Below are positions 1 through 6,372 of a stretch of 7,145 bases of DNA, in pieces. A program made the position numbers and the translations under genes. The stretch is from NCBI GenBank assembly GCA_003123965.1, contig NNSL01000348.1:1-7145 (forward strand). Reading direction: 5' to 3'. How positions within the stretch are numbered: position 1 is the stretch's first letter; the number at the start of each line of letters is the position of its first letter. Source of the stretch: Balneolaceae bacterium SMO_bin1. Its GTDB lineage: Bacteria; Bacteroidota; Rhodothermia; Balneolales; Balneolaceae. A model generated the notes under the pieces. The model saw nothing but the letters and a program-made list of their open reading frames with translations, searched no databases and was not told the origin of the DNA.

Positions 1-635
1 TAGGGGCCGTATGAAACCACCCAATTTGGGTGGATGTTCTTTACATGGGTCGCGGCAAATTCTTTTTCGGCTGAAGGATGATGCGCGCGAAAGGGATTGA
101 ACCAAGCATGCAATTCAAGTCCTAGTTTATGGGCTTCAGCAATAGCAAAATGGAGCGGATCATAAAAGGGCTCGGGCGGCTGCCCTGTTCGCCGGTTAAA
201 TACGCCGACCATGGTTCATACGGCGATTCGTAGAGCGCATCGGCAGCAGGACGTACCTGAAAGAAAACCGCATTCATATTCAATTCTGCTGCACGGTGCA
301 ACAATGCCCGTAGCTCGGCTTTTTGCTGGGCAACCGGCAGACCCGGGCTCCGAGGGCCAGTCGATATTTGAAACGCTGGCTATCCAGACGGCACGCATTT
401 CCCGGGGGGTTTCAGGTACATTTTCTGGCTCAAAAAATGGGTCAACCGGTTTTGGCACTTCTGATACTGACGGCTTCGGTTTCTCCCGAGGTTGCTTGGT
501 TGCAGGCTCAGATTCAGCAGGAGGGGGTGAAGAGGATGCAGGAGCAGCTTGTCGGGTCACCCCGCATGAATTAACCAGTACAAAAAGCAATATGCAGAGT
601 ATGCCCGCCGCTAATTTTGGAATGGATGATTTCAT
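1..635 (-). CDS. GHL10-family (DUF187/YngK-like) glycoside-hydrolase-like lipoprotein, N-terminal part, broken by two frameshifts
   Basis: The protein starts at ATG 635 with a lipoprotein signal: a Lys near the start, a hydrophobic stretch (residues 9-21) and lipobox VNSC with Cys24. A Pro/Ser/Glu-rich linker follows (about 33-75), and then the GHL10 domain begins with REMRAVWIASVSNIDWPS. The family sequence continues only if the frame changes twice. Near 341 there is one extra base, after which the reading is LPVAQQKAELRALLHRAAEL, then NAVFFQVRPAADALYESPYE and LTGEQG. Near 181 one base is missing, after which it is PPEPFYDPLHFAIAEAHKLG, then HAWFNPFRAHHPS, to the window edge. The two indels cancel, so the outer parts share one frame; without them the first frame stops at 216. 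GHL10 proteins (Pfam PF02638) are TIM-barrel hydrolase-like proteins thought to act on polysaccharide or peptidoglycan glycans. The start lies 23 bases after the ATP-grasp stop, suggesting cotranscription. No clear Shine-Dalgarno is visible. The C-terminus is outside the window. Family assignment is firm; substrate is unknown. Confidence 0.85.
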
Positions 636-658
636 TTATTGATACGCGTGTTGGTTAG

Positions 659-1534
659 TTACCGCCGGATCTGCATCCACTTGTTAAATGCTTTGGCAAA
701 CCGCCGTGGTGATTCCGGATCCATGTTAAAGTATAGCGATGGTTCTATAAGCTCCAGCTCCATCAGGGCAAACTTGTTTTCAGTCGTGCGCACATAATCG
801 GCACGGGCGTACAGTGGTGTTTCGGGCAACATCTGCATCGTTCTATCACCCAAGGATTTTAGTGATGATTCTGGTTGAACGCTTTTGAGGTGACCGCCAT
901 GCTCTTCCTGCACCCTAAAGTCGCCTTTTTTTGGGGTTTTTAAAATAGCGTGGCTGTAATTTCCTGCAAAATAAAACAGCGAGAATTCTCCCTCGGTGAT
1001 AATATTTTCCATAAAGGGCTGAATCATCAGGGGGCGCTTATTAAATACACGAAGAAGCGTTTCTTTTTTTTGTGCGACCGATTCAGCATCAAGGCGATAA
1101 GTATGGTCGGCATTGGCACTGACCAATGGCTTGATGATAAACTCATCTTGGTCAAAAAGGGCATGCAACTCTTCAACAATTTCATCGCTGAGGGAATCTT
1201 CCCATTGGGTTTCAACGATAGGAATTCCTTTCTGCTGCATTTCTTGCAGATATCCCTTATTGAGGTTCCAGCGAACTACATCCAACGAATTTTCAAGCCG
1301 CGCCGTCGACCGCTCAATGGTTTCAAGTACCCTAATGAAATGCTTAGGATCATCTTGATAATCCCACGGGGAGCGTATAATCACGGCCTCATAGCTGTTC
1401 CAGTCAATAGAATCATTTCGCCAGGGGACTTCCTCGGCATCCCAGCCATATTCGGCTAAGGGTTCAAAGAGCAGGTGGTCGTAACATTCAAAAGCGTCGA
1501 GGGAGGCCATGCTAAGAAAGGCGCAGCGTTTCAT
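659..1534 (-). CDS. RimK/glutathione-synthetase-like ATP-grasp ligase, substrate unknown
   Basis: This intact protein has about 291 residues. I chose the third of three in-frame starts (TTG 1540, ATG 1537, ATG 1534) because relatives usually begin MKRxAFL. The pre-ATP-grasp domain contains EPLAEYGWDAEEVPWR and VIIRSPWDYQDDP (about 50-62), followed by VVRWNLNKGYL (about 86-96). ATP-grasp signatures are the ATP-binding Lys in EFIIKPL (about K135), MIQPFM, EGEFSLFYF (about 182-190), HAILKTPKKGDFRVQ (from about 195), RADYV, and the metal-binding acidic segment MELELIEPSLYF (about 258-269). Such enzymes use ATP to form an acyl-phosphate and ligate it to an amine or thiol; relatives include glutathione synthetase, RimK and cycloserine-pathway DcsG. 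No signal peptide is seen, so it is probably cytoplasmic. It lies directly after the Hc1 terminator and has no obvious Shine-Dalgarno. It is followed after 23 bases by the GHL10 lipoprotein gene. The ATP-grasp fold is clear; the reaction cannot be read from the sequence. Confidence 0.88.
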   Translation of the reverse strand: MKRCAFLSMASLDAFECYDHLLFEPLAEYGWDAEEVPWRNDSIDWNSYEAVIIRSPWDYQDDPKHFIRVLETIERSTARLENSLDVVRWNLNKGYLQEMQQKGIPIVETQWEDSLSDEIVEELHALFDQDEFIIKPLVSANADHTYRLDAESVAQKKETLLRVFNKRPLMIQPFMENIITEGEFSLFYFAGNYSHAILKTPKKGDFRVQEEHGGHLKSVQPESSLKSLGDRTMQMLPETPLYARADYVRTTENKFALMELELIEPSLYFNMDPESPRRFAKAFNKWMQIRR

Positions 1535-1550
1535 CATCAAAAAAGGTTGA

Positions 1551-1586
1551 AAAAAGAAAAGGCCGCATCCCTAACGGGCGGCCTTT
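1551..1586 (-). terminator. Rho-independent terminator after the Hc1-like gene
   Basis: On the minus strand a perfect 9-bp stem, AAAGGCCGC paired with GCGGCCTTT (1578-1586 with 1558-1566), encloses an 11-base loop. It is followed by a T-rich tract, TTTTCTTTTT (1560-1551). It begins 26 bases after the Hc1 stop codon, as expected for termination of a single-gene transcript. The T tract ends only 13 bases before the TTG/ATG starts of the ATP-grasp gene. The symmetric stem could act weakly on the opposite strand, but no + strand gene is visible. Confidence 0.88.
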
Positions 1587-1612
1587 CAATATTGAGAATT
1601 AAATCGGGAAAA

Positions 1613-1804
1613 TTAGATGTTATCTACTTTTCCACTATTCTTCCAGTCTTGAATTTCCAGACGAATTTCTTGTGCTTTCTTCTTGATGTCTTGCAGGGTC
1701 TTACGGGCACGCGTTCCAGCAGCCTTGTTCCCTTTATTGTAGAATTTGGAAATGTCTGGTTGTAACTCATCCAGTAAGTCTTTCATTTCGTCGTATCGGC
1801 TCAT
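1613..1804 (-). CDS. Histone H1-like (Hc1 family) small basic DNA-binding protein
   Basis: This is a complete 63-residue protein starting at ATG 1804, with a good Shine-Dalgarno (AGGAG at 1816-1812, 7-base spacing). The core FYNKGNKAAGTRARKTLQDI (about residues 21-40), followed by KKKAQEIRLEIQDWKNS, is the conserved helix pair of the Hc1 (histone H1-like) family, common and short in Bacteroidota-type bacteria. It is rich in Lys and Arg and lacks the long Lys/Ala/Pro tail of chlamydial Hc1. By family it should bind DNA and compact or organise the nucleoid in the cytoplasm. It has its own promoter candidate upstream and a strong terminator 26 bases downstream, so it is probably monocistronic and well expressed. 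Family assignment is confident; the specific role in this organism is inferred. Confidence 0.9.
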   Translation of the reverse strand: MSRYDEMKDLLDELQPDISKFYNKGNKAAGTRARKTLQDIKKKAQEIRLEIQDWKNSGKVDNI

Positions 1805-1811
1805 ATGTAAA

Positions 1812-1816
1812 CTCCT
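1812..1816 (-). promoter_or_regulatory. Ribosome binding site of the Hc1-like gene
   Basis: AGGAG lies 7 bases before ATG 1804. It is the only strong Shine-Dalgarno I see in the window, which supports this start and suggests efficient translation of the histone-like protein. Confidence 0.75.
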
Positions 1817-1880
1817 ATATTTAAGTTAAAATTATTTGAAAACGGTGATTACAGGATGCCATCCCAGCACCGAATGGTTG

Positions 1881-1909
1881 AATCTATGTATATGCAGCCC
1901 TCGAGTCAA
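1881..1909 (-). promoter_or_regulatory. Candidate promoter for the Hc1-like gene
   Basis: On the minus strand TTGACT (1909-1904) and TAGATT (1886-1881) are separated by exactly 17 bases. This would give a 5' leader of about 70 bases before ATG 1804. The same TTGACT-17-TAnnTT layout occurs before the GH3 gene, which raises confidence in both. The rest of the 201-base gap (1805-2005) is AT-rich, and I see no gene, RNA or clear terminator in it. Confidence 0.45.
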
Positions 1910-2005
1910 GTTAAAAAACCCTTTTAATGGAGTTATATGCATTTTTTGGTAAGATGATATTATTACAGCACGCTATGCAGCAGCGAAAGTGCAGGGCCAG
2001 GCTGT

Positions 2006-2650
2006 TTATGAAATTGAAATGGCGTGGTTGTCATTTTGGAGGTTCGAAAAGTCACGTACGTTCGTTAGCCGCAATGGTTTACCGTAATCTGTAAATTCTT
2101 TGGGTAGATTCTTTTCTATAAATTTATCTTCCAGATTTTGCCATTGCAGTTGGTCGGGATTATTGTTGACAAAAATTTCATTTTCGTCTGCTTTGTTAAA
2201 GGCATACGCAGCATCGCAGGCAAATTCCTCTCGCAAAAAGTTGAGCAATCGTGTGAGCGCAATGGGCTGCGGTGATGAAGACTCCGCATCCCAAACCAAG
2301 GTAGAAATTAGCAATGCGGGACCAGCAGGAAGGTTGTCAAAAAATTTGGAGTCGATATGTAAATTGCCACCTTTAAGGGTAATTAGTTTCCGCTGGTGCC
2401 CGTTGATGCCCACGGCCGAAACTCCCTCATCTGCAAACAAATTTATGAGCCGATGATTAAGCCCTTTTATGCTGCGCACAGTGGCGTCCTCCCGCATCAC
2501 CCCGGTTTGCATTATCCGGTTGGTGTATTCACTTTCGCCGTGAATAATAATGGGCTGCACATTTTGCTGCTGCGATATAGAGCGAGCCAGGGCGGTTAAA
2601 AACATGCCGTTATCCAAATGTTCGTAATCAATAGCGGCAATGTAGCGCAT
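2006..2650 (-). CDS. Amino-acid-kinase-fold protein (acetylglutamate kinase-like), probable pseudokinase
   Basis: This intact 214-residue protein has its ATG directly after the TAA of the cytidine deaminase (TAAATG), so it is probably translationally coupled. The N-terminal half resembles N-acetylglutamate kinase: PIIIHGESEYTNRIMQTGV (about 33-51) matches the VVVHGGG...L...G region, and LNHRLINLFADEGVSAVGIN (64-83) matches the NKxLVxLLNxAGxxAVGLSG segment. The C-terminal half is less alike; LPAGPALLISTLVWD (107-121) followed by ALTRLLNFLREEFACDAAYA (131-150) could correspond to the central strand and the nucleotide-side helix. The N-terminal K-x-GG nucleotide-binding motif of true kinases is absent (the start reads YIAAIDYEHLDN) and the HGGG motif is reduced to HGES. 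The protein is also shorter than the family's usual 260-300 residues. I infer a non-catalytic or changed function, possibly regulatory. No arginine-pathway gene is nearby. Fold assignment is moderate; function is unknown. Confidence 0.6.
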   Translation of the reverse strand: MRYIAAIDYEHLDNGMFLTALARSISQQQNVQPIIIHGESEYTNRIMQTGVMREDATVRSIKGLNHRLINLFADEGVSAVGINGHQRKLITLKGGNLHIDSKFFDNLPAGPALLISTLVWDAESSSPQPIALTRLLNFLREEFACDAAYAFNKADENEIFVNNNPDQLQWQNLEDKFIEKNLPKEFTDYGKPLRLTNVRDFSNLQNDNHAISIS

Positions 2651-3202
2651 TTAGTTTGGGTCTTTTTTTAGCGTTGATGATTGAAAGCTGTAGGGCAGTA
2701 AGTGTGAACTATAATGTTGGGCAGTAGTGCCGTCGGCGTGATGCAGAAATACAGACTGGTGCGGCAAATGTTCGATAATAACCTGCCGGCATGCGCCGCA
2801 TGGGCTATTATATTCACCTTTTTGAGTGTAGATATGAAGTGCGTGAAAATTGGTTTCGCCGTATGAAATAGCTTTTGCAAGCGCCACGCGTTCAGCGCAT
2901 AGGCCCCGACTCCAGTCATTTAATTCGATATTTACGCCGGTATAGAACCCGTTTTTTGTTTCCAGCAGCGCTGAAACCGGAAAGTGAGAAAAGTTAACGT
3001 GCGCATGTTGTTGCAGATCTTTTAGCGTTCCTTGAATATCGGCTTCGTCAATTTGCCGAGCTACAGGTTCAAACGTAATTTCGGCAAGCTCGTCAAAAGT
3101 TTTCAGCTGTAGCTTATATGCTTGTGCCCAATATTGAAATTCCGCGTAATAATCATCAGCAGCTATTCTCTGTGTAAATAACTTTAGGTTGGTGACCTTC
3201 AC
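2651..3202 (-). CDS. cdd: Cytidine deaminase, catalytic C-terminal domain (3' part of a frameshifted two-domain gene)
   Basis: This domain hydrolytically deaminates cytidine or deoxycytidine to uridine or deoxyuridine in pyrimidine salvage. The zinc site is complete. Numbering from GTG 3202, CAERVALAKAIS gives Cys102 and catalytic Glu104, and PCGACRQVI gives Cys135 and Cys138. The FPVSALLETKNGFYTGVNIE segment (74-93) carries the substrate-binding NIE. Residues 14-48 (AADDYYAEFQYWAQAYKLQL onward) belong to the end of a preceding degenerate deaminase domain whose first half lies in another frame (3371 to about 3167). I therefore think GTG 3202 is not the real start. The true protein probably begins at ATG 3371, and one extra base near 3167 breaks it. 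The stop is immediately followed by the ATG of the kinase-fold gene. It is cytoplasmic. The activity call is confident; the split being an indel is strongly supported. Confidence 0.9.
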   Translation of the reverse strand: MKVTNLKLFTQRIAADDYYAEFQYWAQAYKLQLKTFDELAEITFEPVARQIDEADIQGTLKDLQQHAHVNFSHFPVSALLETKNGFYTGVNIELNDWSRGLCAERVALAKAISYGETNFHALHIYTQKGEYNSPCGACRQVIIEHLPHQSVFLHHADGTTAQHYSSHLLPYSFQSSTLKKDPN

Positions 3203-3371
3203 TTAAACAACAGAACAAAGCGTTTTGTATGGCGGATATAGTCAGCGGAAATGAAATGTTTTCAACCCGCACACCCGGAAAATAGGCGCCTTCGCGGCTT
3301 TGAACCACAGCTGTTGACGCTTGTCCGGAATAGGGTATGTAATTATGAGCTGCTAAATTCTTCAACATCAT
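3156..3371 (-). CDS. Degenerate N-terminal cytidine deaminase domain (5' part of the same frameshifted gene)
   Basis: The start ATG 3371 overlaps the TGA stop of the GH3/beta-lactamase gene (ATGA), which indicates coupling within an operon. The sequence follows the deaminase fold: HNYIPYSGQASTAVVQ, GAYFPGVRVENISF, then LTISAIQNALFCCLSEG and PKVIYT. At the zinc and catalytic motif the usual C-A-E-R is replaced by S-A-I-Q, so a zinc ligand and the proton-shuttling Glu are both lost. This domain should be structural, like the non-catalytic C-terminal domain of E. coli Cdd, but it lies at the opposite end. The frame stops at 3156, while the rest of the domain fold (helix AEFQYWAQAYKL) continues in the next frame. 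Removing one base near 3167 gives a single protein of about 240 residues. Confidence 0.75.
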   Translation of the reverse strand: MMLKNLAAHNYIPYSGQASTAVVQSREGAYFPGVRVENISFPLTISAIQNALFCCLSEGHQPKVIYTENSC

Positions 3372-4339
3372 TTCTCAATTATTGATGACATTACGGCATC
3401 GGCGATAGCAGCGCGCACTTTGCTGATGTTTTCGCCGTAACTCCGCTTGGGATACGTGCGATTGGTAAGGATTATTATGGCAATATCGTTCGCAGGATCA
3501 ATCCACATGCTGGTACCTGTAAAGCCAAGATGGCCAAAGGTTTGATCACTGGTGAGCGCGCCCGCCGTGCTAGAACCGGAGGGACTTTTGCGATCAAAAC
3601 CGTAGCCGCGGTTATTGAGCTCAGACTGCTTGCTGGTAAACTCGGCAATAATTTCGGGGCTGAAATATTGCTTGCCCGCGTACGTGCCCTTATTAAGCAG
3701 AAGCTTTGCAAATATGGACAGATCCTGCACATTGGAAAAGAGTCCGGCATGGCCCGCCACTCCATCCAAATACCAGGCGCGTTCGTCGTGCACTTCAGCC
3801 TGTATAGTCTTATTGCGATGCGTTTCGTCAATTTCAGTAGGAGGGATGCGATCGGTAAGCCAAGGCCCAACAGACTTTGGGTTGAAGTAAGTTGACTGCA
3901 TGTGCAGGGGCTCAAAAAAGTGATTGCGGGTGAAGGTATCAATGCGCTGCCCGGAGACCTGCTCTACAATGCGCGCAAGCAAGATAAATCCAAGGTCGCT
4001 GTACACATATTTTTCGCCGGGCGGATTGATCAGTGGTTCATTTTTTATGGCTTCAAGAATGGCCTCTCGGGTTTTTAGTTCATCAACATATACCCGAAAT
4101 GCAGGCAACCCAGATGTGTGCAAGAGCAGCTGGCGAAGCGTAATTTCCGCTTTTTGGCCGCTGCCAAATTCAGAAATATATTTTGAGACAGGATCGTCAA
4201 GGCTGATTCTGCCGTCATCAACCAATTTCATAATAGAGGTGGTAGTAGACACCACTTTTGTGAGCGATGCAAGGTCATATACGTCGTTTGGGTAAACGGG
4301 ATCTCTTTTTCGTAGGTGTGATACCCACTTGCATGACAA
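3368..4339 (-). CDS. Beta-lactamase-fold serine hydrolase (AmiE-like), C-terminal half of the frameshifted GH3 fusion
   Basis: This half is the class C beta-lactamase/penicillin-binding fold. The nucleophile motif SLTK is at residues 25-28 of this frame (Ser codon near 4267). The Tyr motif appears as YSDLG (in EKYVYSDLGFILLARIVEQV), and the third motif probably as HLGFTG before TSMWIDPAND. HTSGLPAF and AGHAGLFSNVQDL are also conserved. The apparent start at 4339 is artificial: the domain begins upstream in the GH3 frame (SAGFSPDSLQKVEEIMQQAT, then VVGVVKNGRLAYC). One missing C in the CCC run at 4300-4298 restores EIPVYPNDVYDLASLTK. B. subtilis AmiE, a member of this fold encoded beside NagZ, is an N-acetylmuramyl-L-alanine amidase. 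I infer a similar amidase role here; an esterase or DD-peptidase remains possible. The stop overlaps the cytidine deaminase start. Confidence 0.85.
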   Translation of the reverse strand: MSCKWVSHLRKRDPVYPNDVYDLASLTKVVSTTTSIMKLVDDGRISLDDPVSKYISEFGSGQKAEITLRQLLLHTSGLPAFRVYVDELKTREAILEAIKNEPLINPPGEKYVYSDLGFILLARIVEQVSGQRIDTFTRNHFFEPLHMQSTYFNPKSVGPWLTDRIPPTEIDETHRNKTIQAEVHDERAWYLDGVAGHAGLFSNVQDLSIFAKLLLNKGTYAGKQYFSPEIIAEFTSKQSELNNRGYGFDRKSPSGSSTAGALTSDQTFGHLGFTGTSMWIDPANDIAIIILTNRTYPKRSYGENISKVRAAIADAVMSSIIEK

Positions 4340-6147
4340 TAGGCCAGGCGTCCATTTTTAACAACTCCCACCACGCCTCCGGGAAAAGTTGAATCGGAAG
4401 TGGCTTGCTGCATAATTTCTTCGACTTTTTGCAGTGAATCCGGTGAAAAACCTGCTGATCTCGGATCGTCAAAACAGGTTCCGGCGCGGGGTTGCTGCAG
4501 GCCGTGGCCAATCTCATACAGGCCCGGAATTTCAATCGGCAGCCGTCCGCTGATAGCAGTTTCACCAAACAGCGCCGGTACGGTATTGGCAAGTTGCTCA
4601 TCAGTGTCGTCCCAAGCAACCATGTGTACGTCGGCATCGGGCACATCCTGCAGCGCGTAGGGATTATCCATTGCGAGCATCACTTTAGAGGTTTGCGATG
4701 GCAACTTCTTTATAAATTCGAGTTGCCGGTCATCGAATTGTTGTTCCTCCTGTGAATTTACATTGATGTAGGAACCTAAAATAATGAGATCAGCCCAGCG
4801 TGCATCGCGCAAAATTTCAGCCTGTTCTTCGCTGTTGGTGCGTTCGTCAAATACTTCGAACCGAACGGCTGGATGGTGGCGCCGTACCTGTTGTGCCAGA
4901 AATCGGCCGGTATCACCACTGTTGTCGCTGGCAATTGAAAGCACCATCACGCGCCGAAACCGCTGATTATCTATGGGGATAATATTACCTTCATTCTTTA
5001 GAAGGGTGATGGACTCCCGCGCTATCTGGTCCGCCAGGTACCTATTCTGCGGGCTGCTGATAGTCTTGCTCAGTTCGGTAATGTCAACCTGAGCATTCTC
5101 AAAAAGGCCTGCCTCGCGTTTCCAACTTAGCAGTTTGCGCACCGACTCATTAATTCGTTGTTCGGTTAGCTCTCCATCTTGTACGGCTTGTTCAACCTCA
5201 TCAATTGCTTCCAGTTCATCGGGCGTAAGCAGCAAAATATCCGCTCCTGCCTGTAAGGCCAGAACGGCGGCTTCGCCGGGCGAATAGTACGAAGTGATGC
5301 CGTTCATTTCCAGTCCGTCCGTTACAATCATGCCGTTGAAACCCAGCGAATCAACAAGAATGCGATTAAGTATCGAGCGGTCTAGCGTACTGGGACGTCC
5401 GGAATCGCTGCCAATTTCCGGGAAATTGATATGGGCACTCATCACACTGCGCACATTTTGATCAATTGCGGCTTTAAATGGCACAAATTCAATGGAATCC
5501 AGGCGGGTGTAATCGGCATTAATGACCGGCAGTGCGTAATGTGAATCGGTATCGGTATCGCCGTGACCAGGAAAATGCTTGGCCGTAGAAATGACATTCT
5601 GGTCAGTAACGCCATCAATAAAACGCGTGCCGAAGTTGGCCACAATATTAGGATCGCCCGAAAACGACCGGATGTTAATCACCGGGTTACGCGGGTTATT
5701 ATTTACATCAAGAACCGGGGCAAAGATTTGGTTGACGCCCAGCGCTTTTGCTTCTCGCGCGGTTATTTCGCCGGCAAAATAGGCATTGTTGGTATTCCCC
5801 GAAGCGGCAATGCCCATAGCTGGGGTGATGCGCGTGGTGCCCTCTACCCGCATTGCGGCTCCAAATTCCATGTCTTGCGTAATCCAAAGCGGGATGCGGC
5901 TCTGGCGCTGTAAATGGTTTGTGATCACGGCTTGCCCATACACGGTGCCTTTAAAGAAAATGACGCCACCAACCTGAAATTCGTTAACCTTTTTGAGCAG
6001 TTCGCGATATTCCTCGGTGTTTTCATTTTTGAAGTAGCCGCGGGCCCGCACAAAAAAGAGCTGACTGATTTTTTCGCGCAGCGTCATTTCAGTCAGCATT
6101 TGATCAATGGTCAACTCCTGAAAATCCGGATCACTGCCATTACCCAA
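4228..6147 (-). CDS. GH3 beta-N-acetylhexosaminidase (NagZ-like), N-terminal half of a GH3-serine hydrolase lipoprotein
   Basis: This is an exo-acting GH3 enzyme expected to release N-acetylglucosamine from peptidoglycan fragments. Numbering from TTG 6147, the NagZ signature KHFPGHGDTDTDSH is at 190-203 (the loop with the Asp-His acid/base pair), and the nucleophile Asp is in IVTDGLEM (about D277). The barrel covers about 10-345 and a GH3 C-terminal domain about 370-545. A beta-lactamase-fold domain begins near 565 and runs to the frame break at 4298; the last 20 or so residues before the stop at 4228 are out-of-frame. TTG 6147 is not a credible start: the frame stays open upstream through SPIKTFTSAAQVAA to lipobox ISGC (Cys codon 6258-6256), and the best start is ATG 6337 with indels in between. 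With the 3368-4339 part the intact protein would be about 990 residues, lipid-anchored and facing the periplasm or outside. Confidence 0.9.
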   Translation of the reverse strand: MGNGSDPDFQELTIDQMLTEMTLREKISQLFFVRARGYFKNENTEEYRELLKKVNEFQVGGVIFFKGTVYGQAVITNHLQRQSRIPLWITQDMEFGAAMRVEGTTRITPAMGIAASGNTNNAYFAGEITAREAKALGVNQIFAPVLDVNNNPRNPVINIRSFSGDPNIVANFGTRFIDGVTDQNVISTAKHFPGHGDTDTDSHYALPVINADYTRLDSIEFVPFKAAIDQNVRSVMSAHINFPEIGSDSGRPSTLDRSILNRILVDSLGFNGMIVTDGLEMNGITSYYSPGEAAVLALQAGADILLLTPDELEAIDEVEQAVQDGELTEQRINESVRKLLSWKREAGLFENAQVDITELSKTISSPQNRYLADQIARESITLLKNEGNIIPIDNQRFRRVMVLSIASDNSGDTGRFLAQQVRRHHPAVRFEVFDERTNSEEQAEILRDARWADLIILGSYINVNSQEEQQFDDRQLEFIKKLPSQTSKVMLAMDNPYALQDVPDADVHMVAWDDTDEQLANTVPALFGETAISGRLPIEIPGLYEIGHGLQQPRAGTCFDDPRSAGFSPDSLQKVEEIMQQATSDSTFPGGVVGVVKNGRLAYCHASGYHTYEKEIPFTQTTYMTLHRSQKWCLLPPLL

Positions 6148-6255
6148 TGTTTTTGTTGAGTCTAGTGATTTGGAGGTTGAGCTTTGTTCGATTGTTTGAG
6201 CCGCTACCTGCGCGGCGCTGGTAAAGGTCTTTATCGGGCTGGCTTCATTTGAGGA

Positions 6256-6337
6256 GCAACCGCTTATACCGATAAAAAAATGAGGGTAAATGCAGTAGCG
6301 AATGTTTTAAAAAAGGTGAAAACGACAGAGTGGACAT
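6256..6337 (-). other. Lipoprotein signal peptide region of the GH3 fusion, broken by indels
   Basis: ATG 6337 reads MSTLSFSP. If the six-T run at 6314-6309 had one more T, it would continue FFKTFATAFTLIFLSV. If one base were added near 6268, it would continue ISGCSSNEAS, in frame with the GH3 domain. The result is a typical signal: Lys, a hydrophobic core and lipobox V-I-S-G-C. A simpler one-indel reading (one T fewer in the run 6280-6274) gives a poorer signal, LKHSLLHLPSFFIGISGC. Either way the first part of the gene is out of frame with the rest. Confidence 0.6.
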
Positions 6338-6372
6338 GATGGTTTTTCGGGATTAATGCAGCCTGTATCAGA

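Noticed and set aside
211..642. A 143-codon + strand frame opposite the GHL10 lipoprotein start.
   Set aside because: It is antisense to a well-supported lipoprotein signal and GHL10 domain and has no coding features of its own.
950..1459. A 169-codon open frame on the + strand opposite the ATP-grasp gene.
   Set aside because: It is fully antisense to a clearly conserved enzyme, has no recognisable motif and no ribosome binding site. It is a mirror of the codon pattern of the real gene.
1905..1935. TTAAAA-GGG-TTTTTTAA stretch that resembles a small terminator or inverted repeat.
   Set aside because: The stem is only weak A-T pairing with a three-base loop. It overlaps the Hc1 promoter region and is better explained as AT-rich intergenic sequence.
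1965..2005. A possible hairpin (CGCT...AGCG) after the kinase-fold gene as an operon terminator.
   Set aside because: The stem is only about 4 bp with a bulged extension and there is no T tract, so I do not call a terminator.
3130..3202. GTG 3202 as the true start of an independent single-domain cytidine deaminase.
   Set aside because: The first 48 residues complete the fold of the degenerate domain begun in the other frame, so the two frames most likely form one protein split by an indel.
3475..4295. Several long open frames on both strands overlapping the serine-hydrolase and GH3 coding sequence.
   Set aside because: All lie within strongly conserved protein-coding sequence in other frames, and none shows family motifs.
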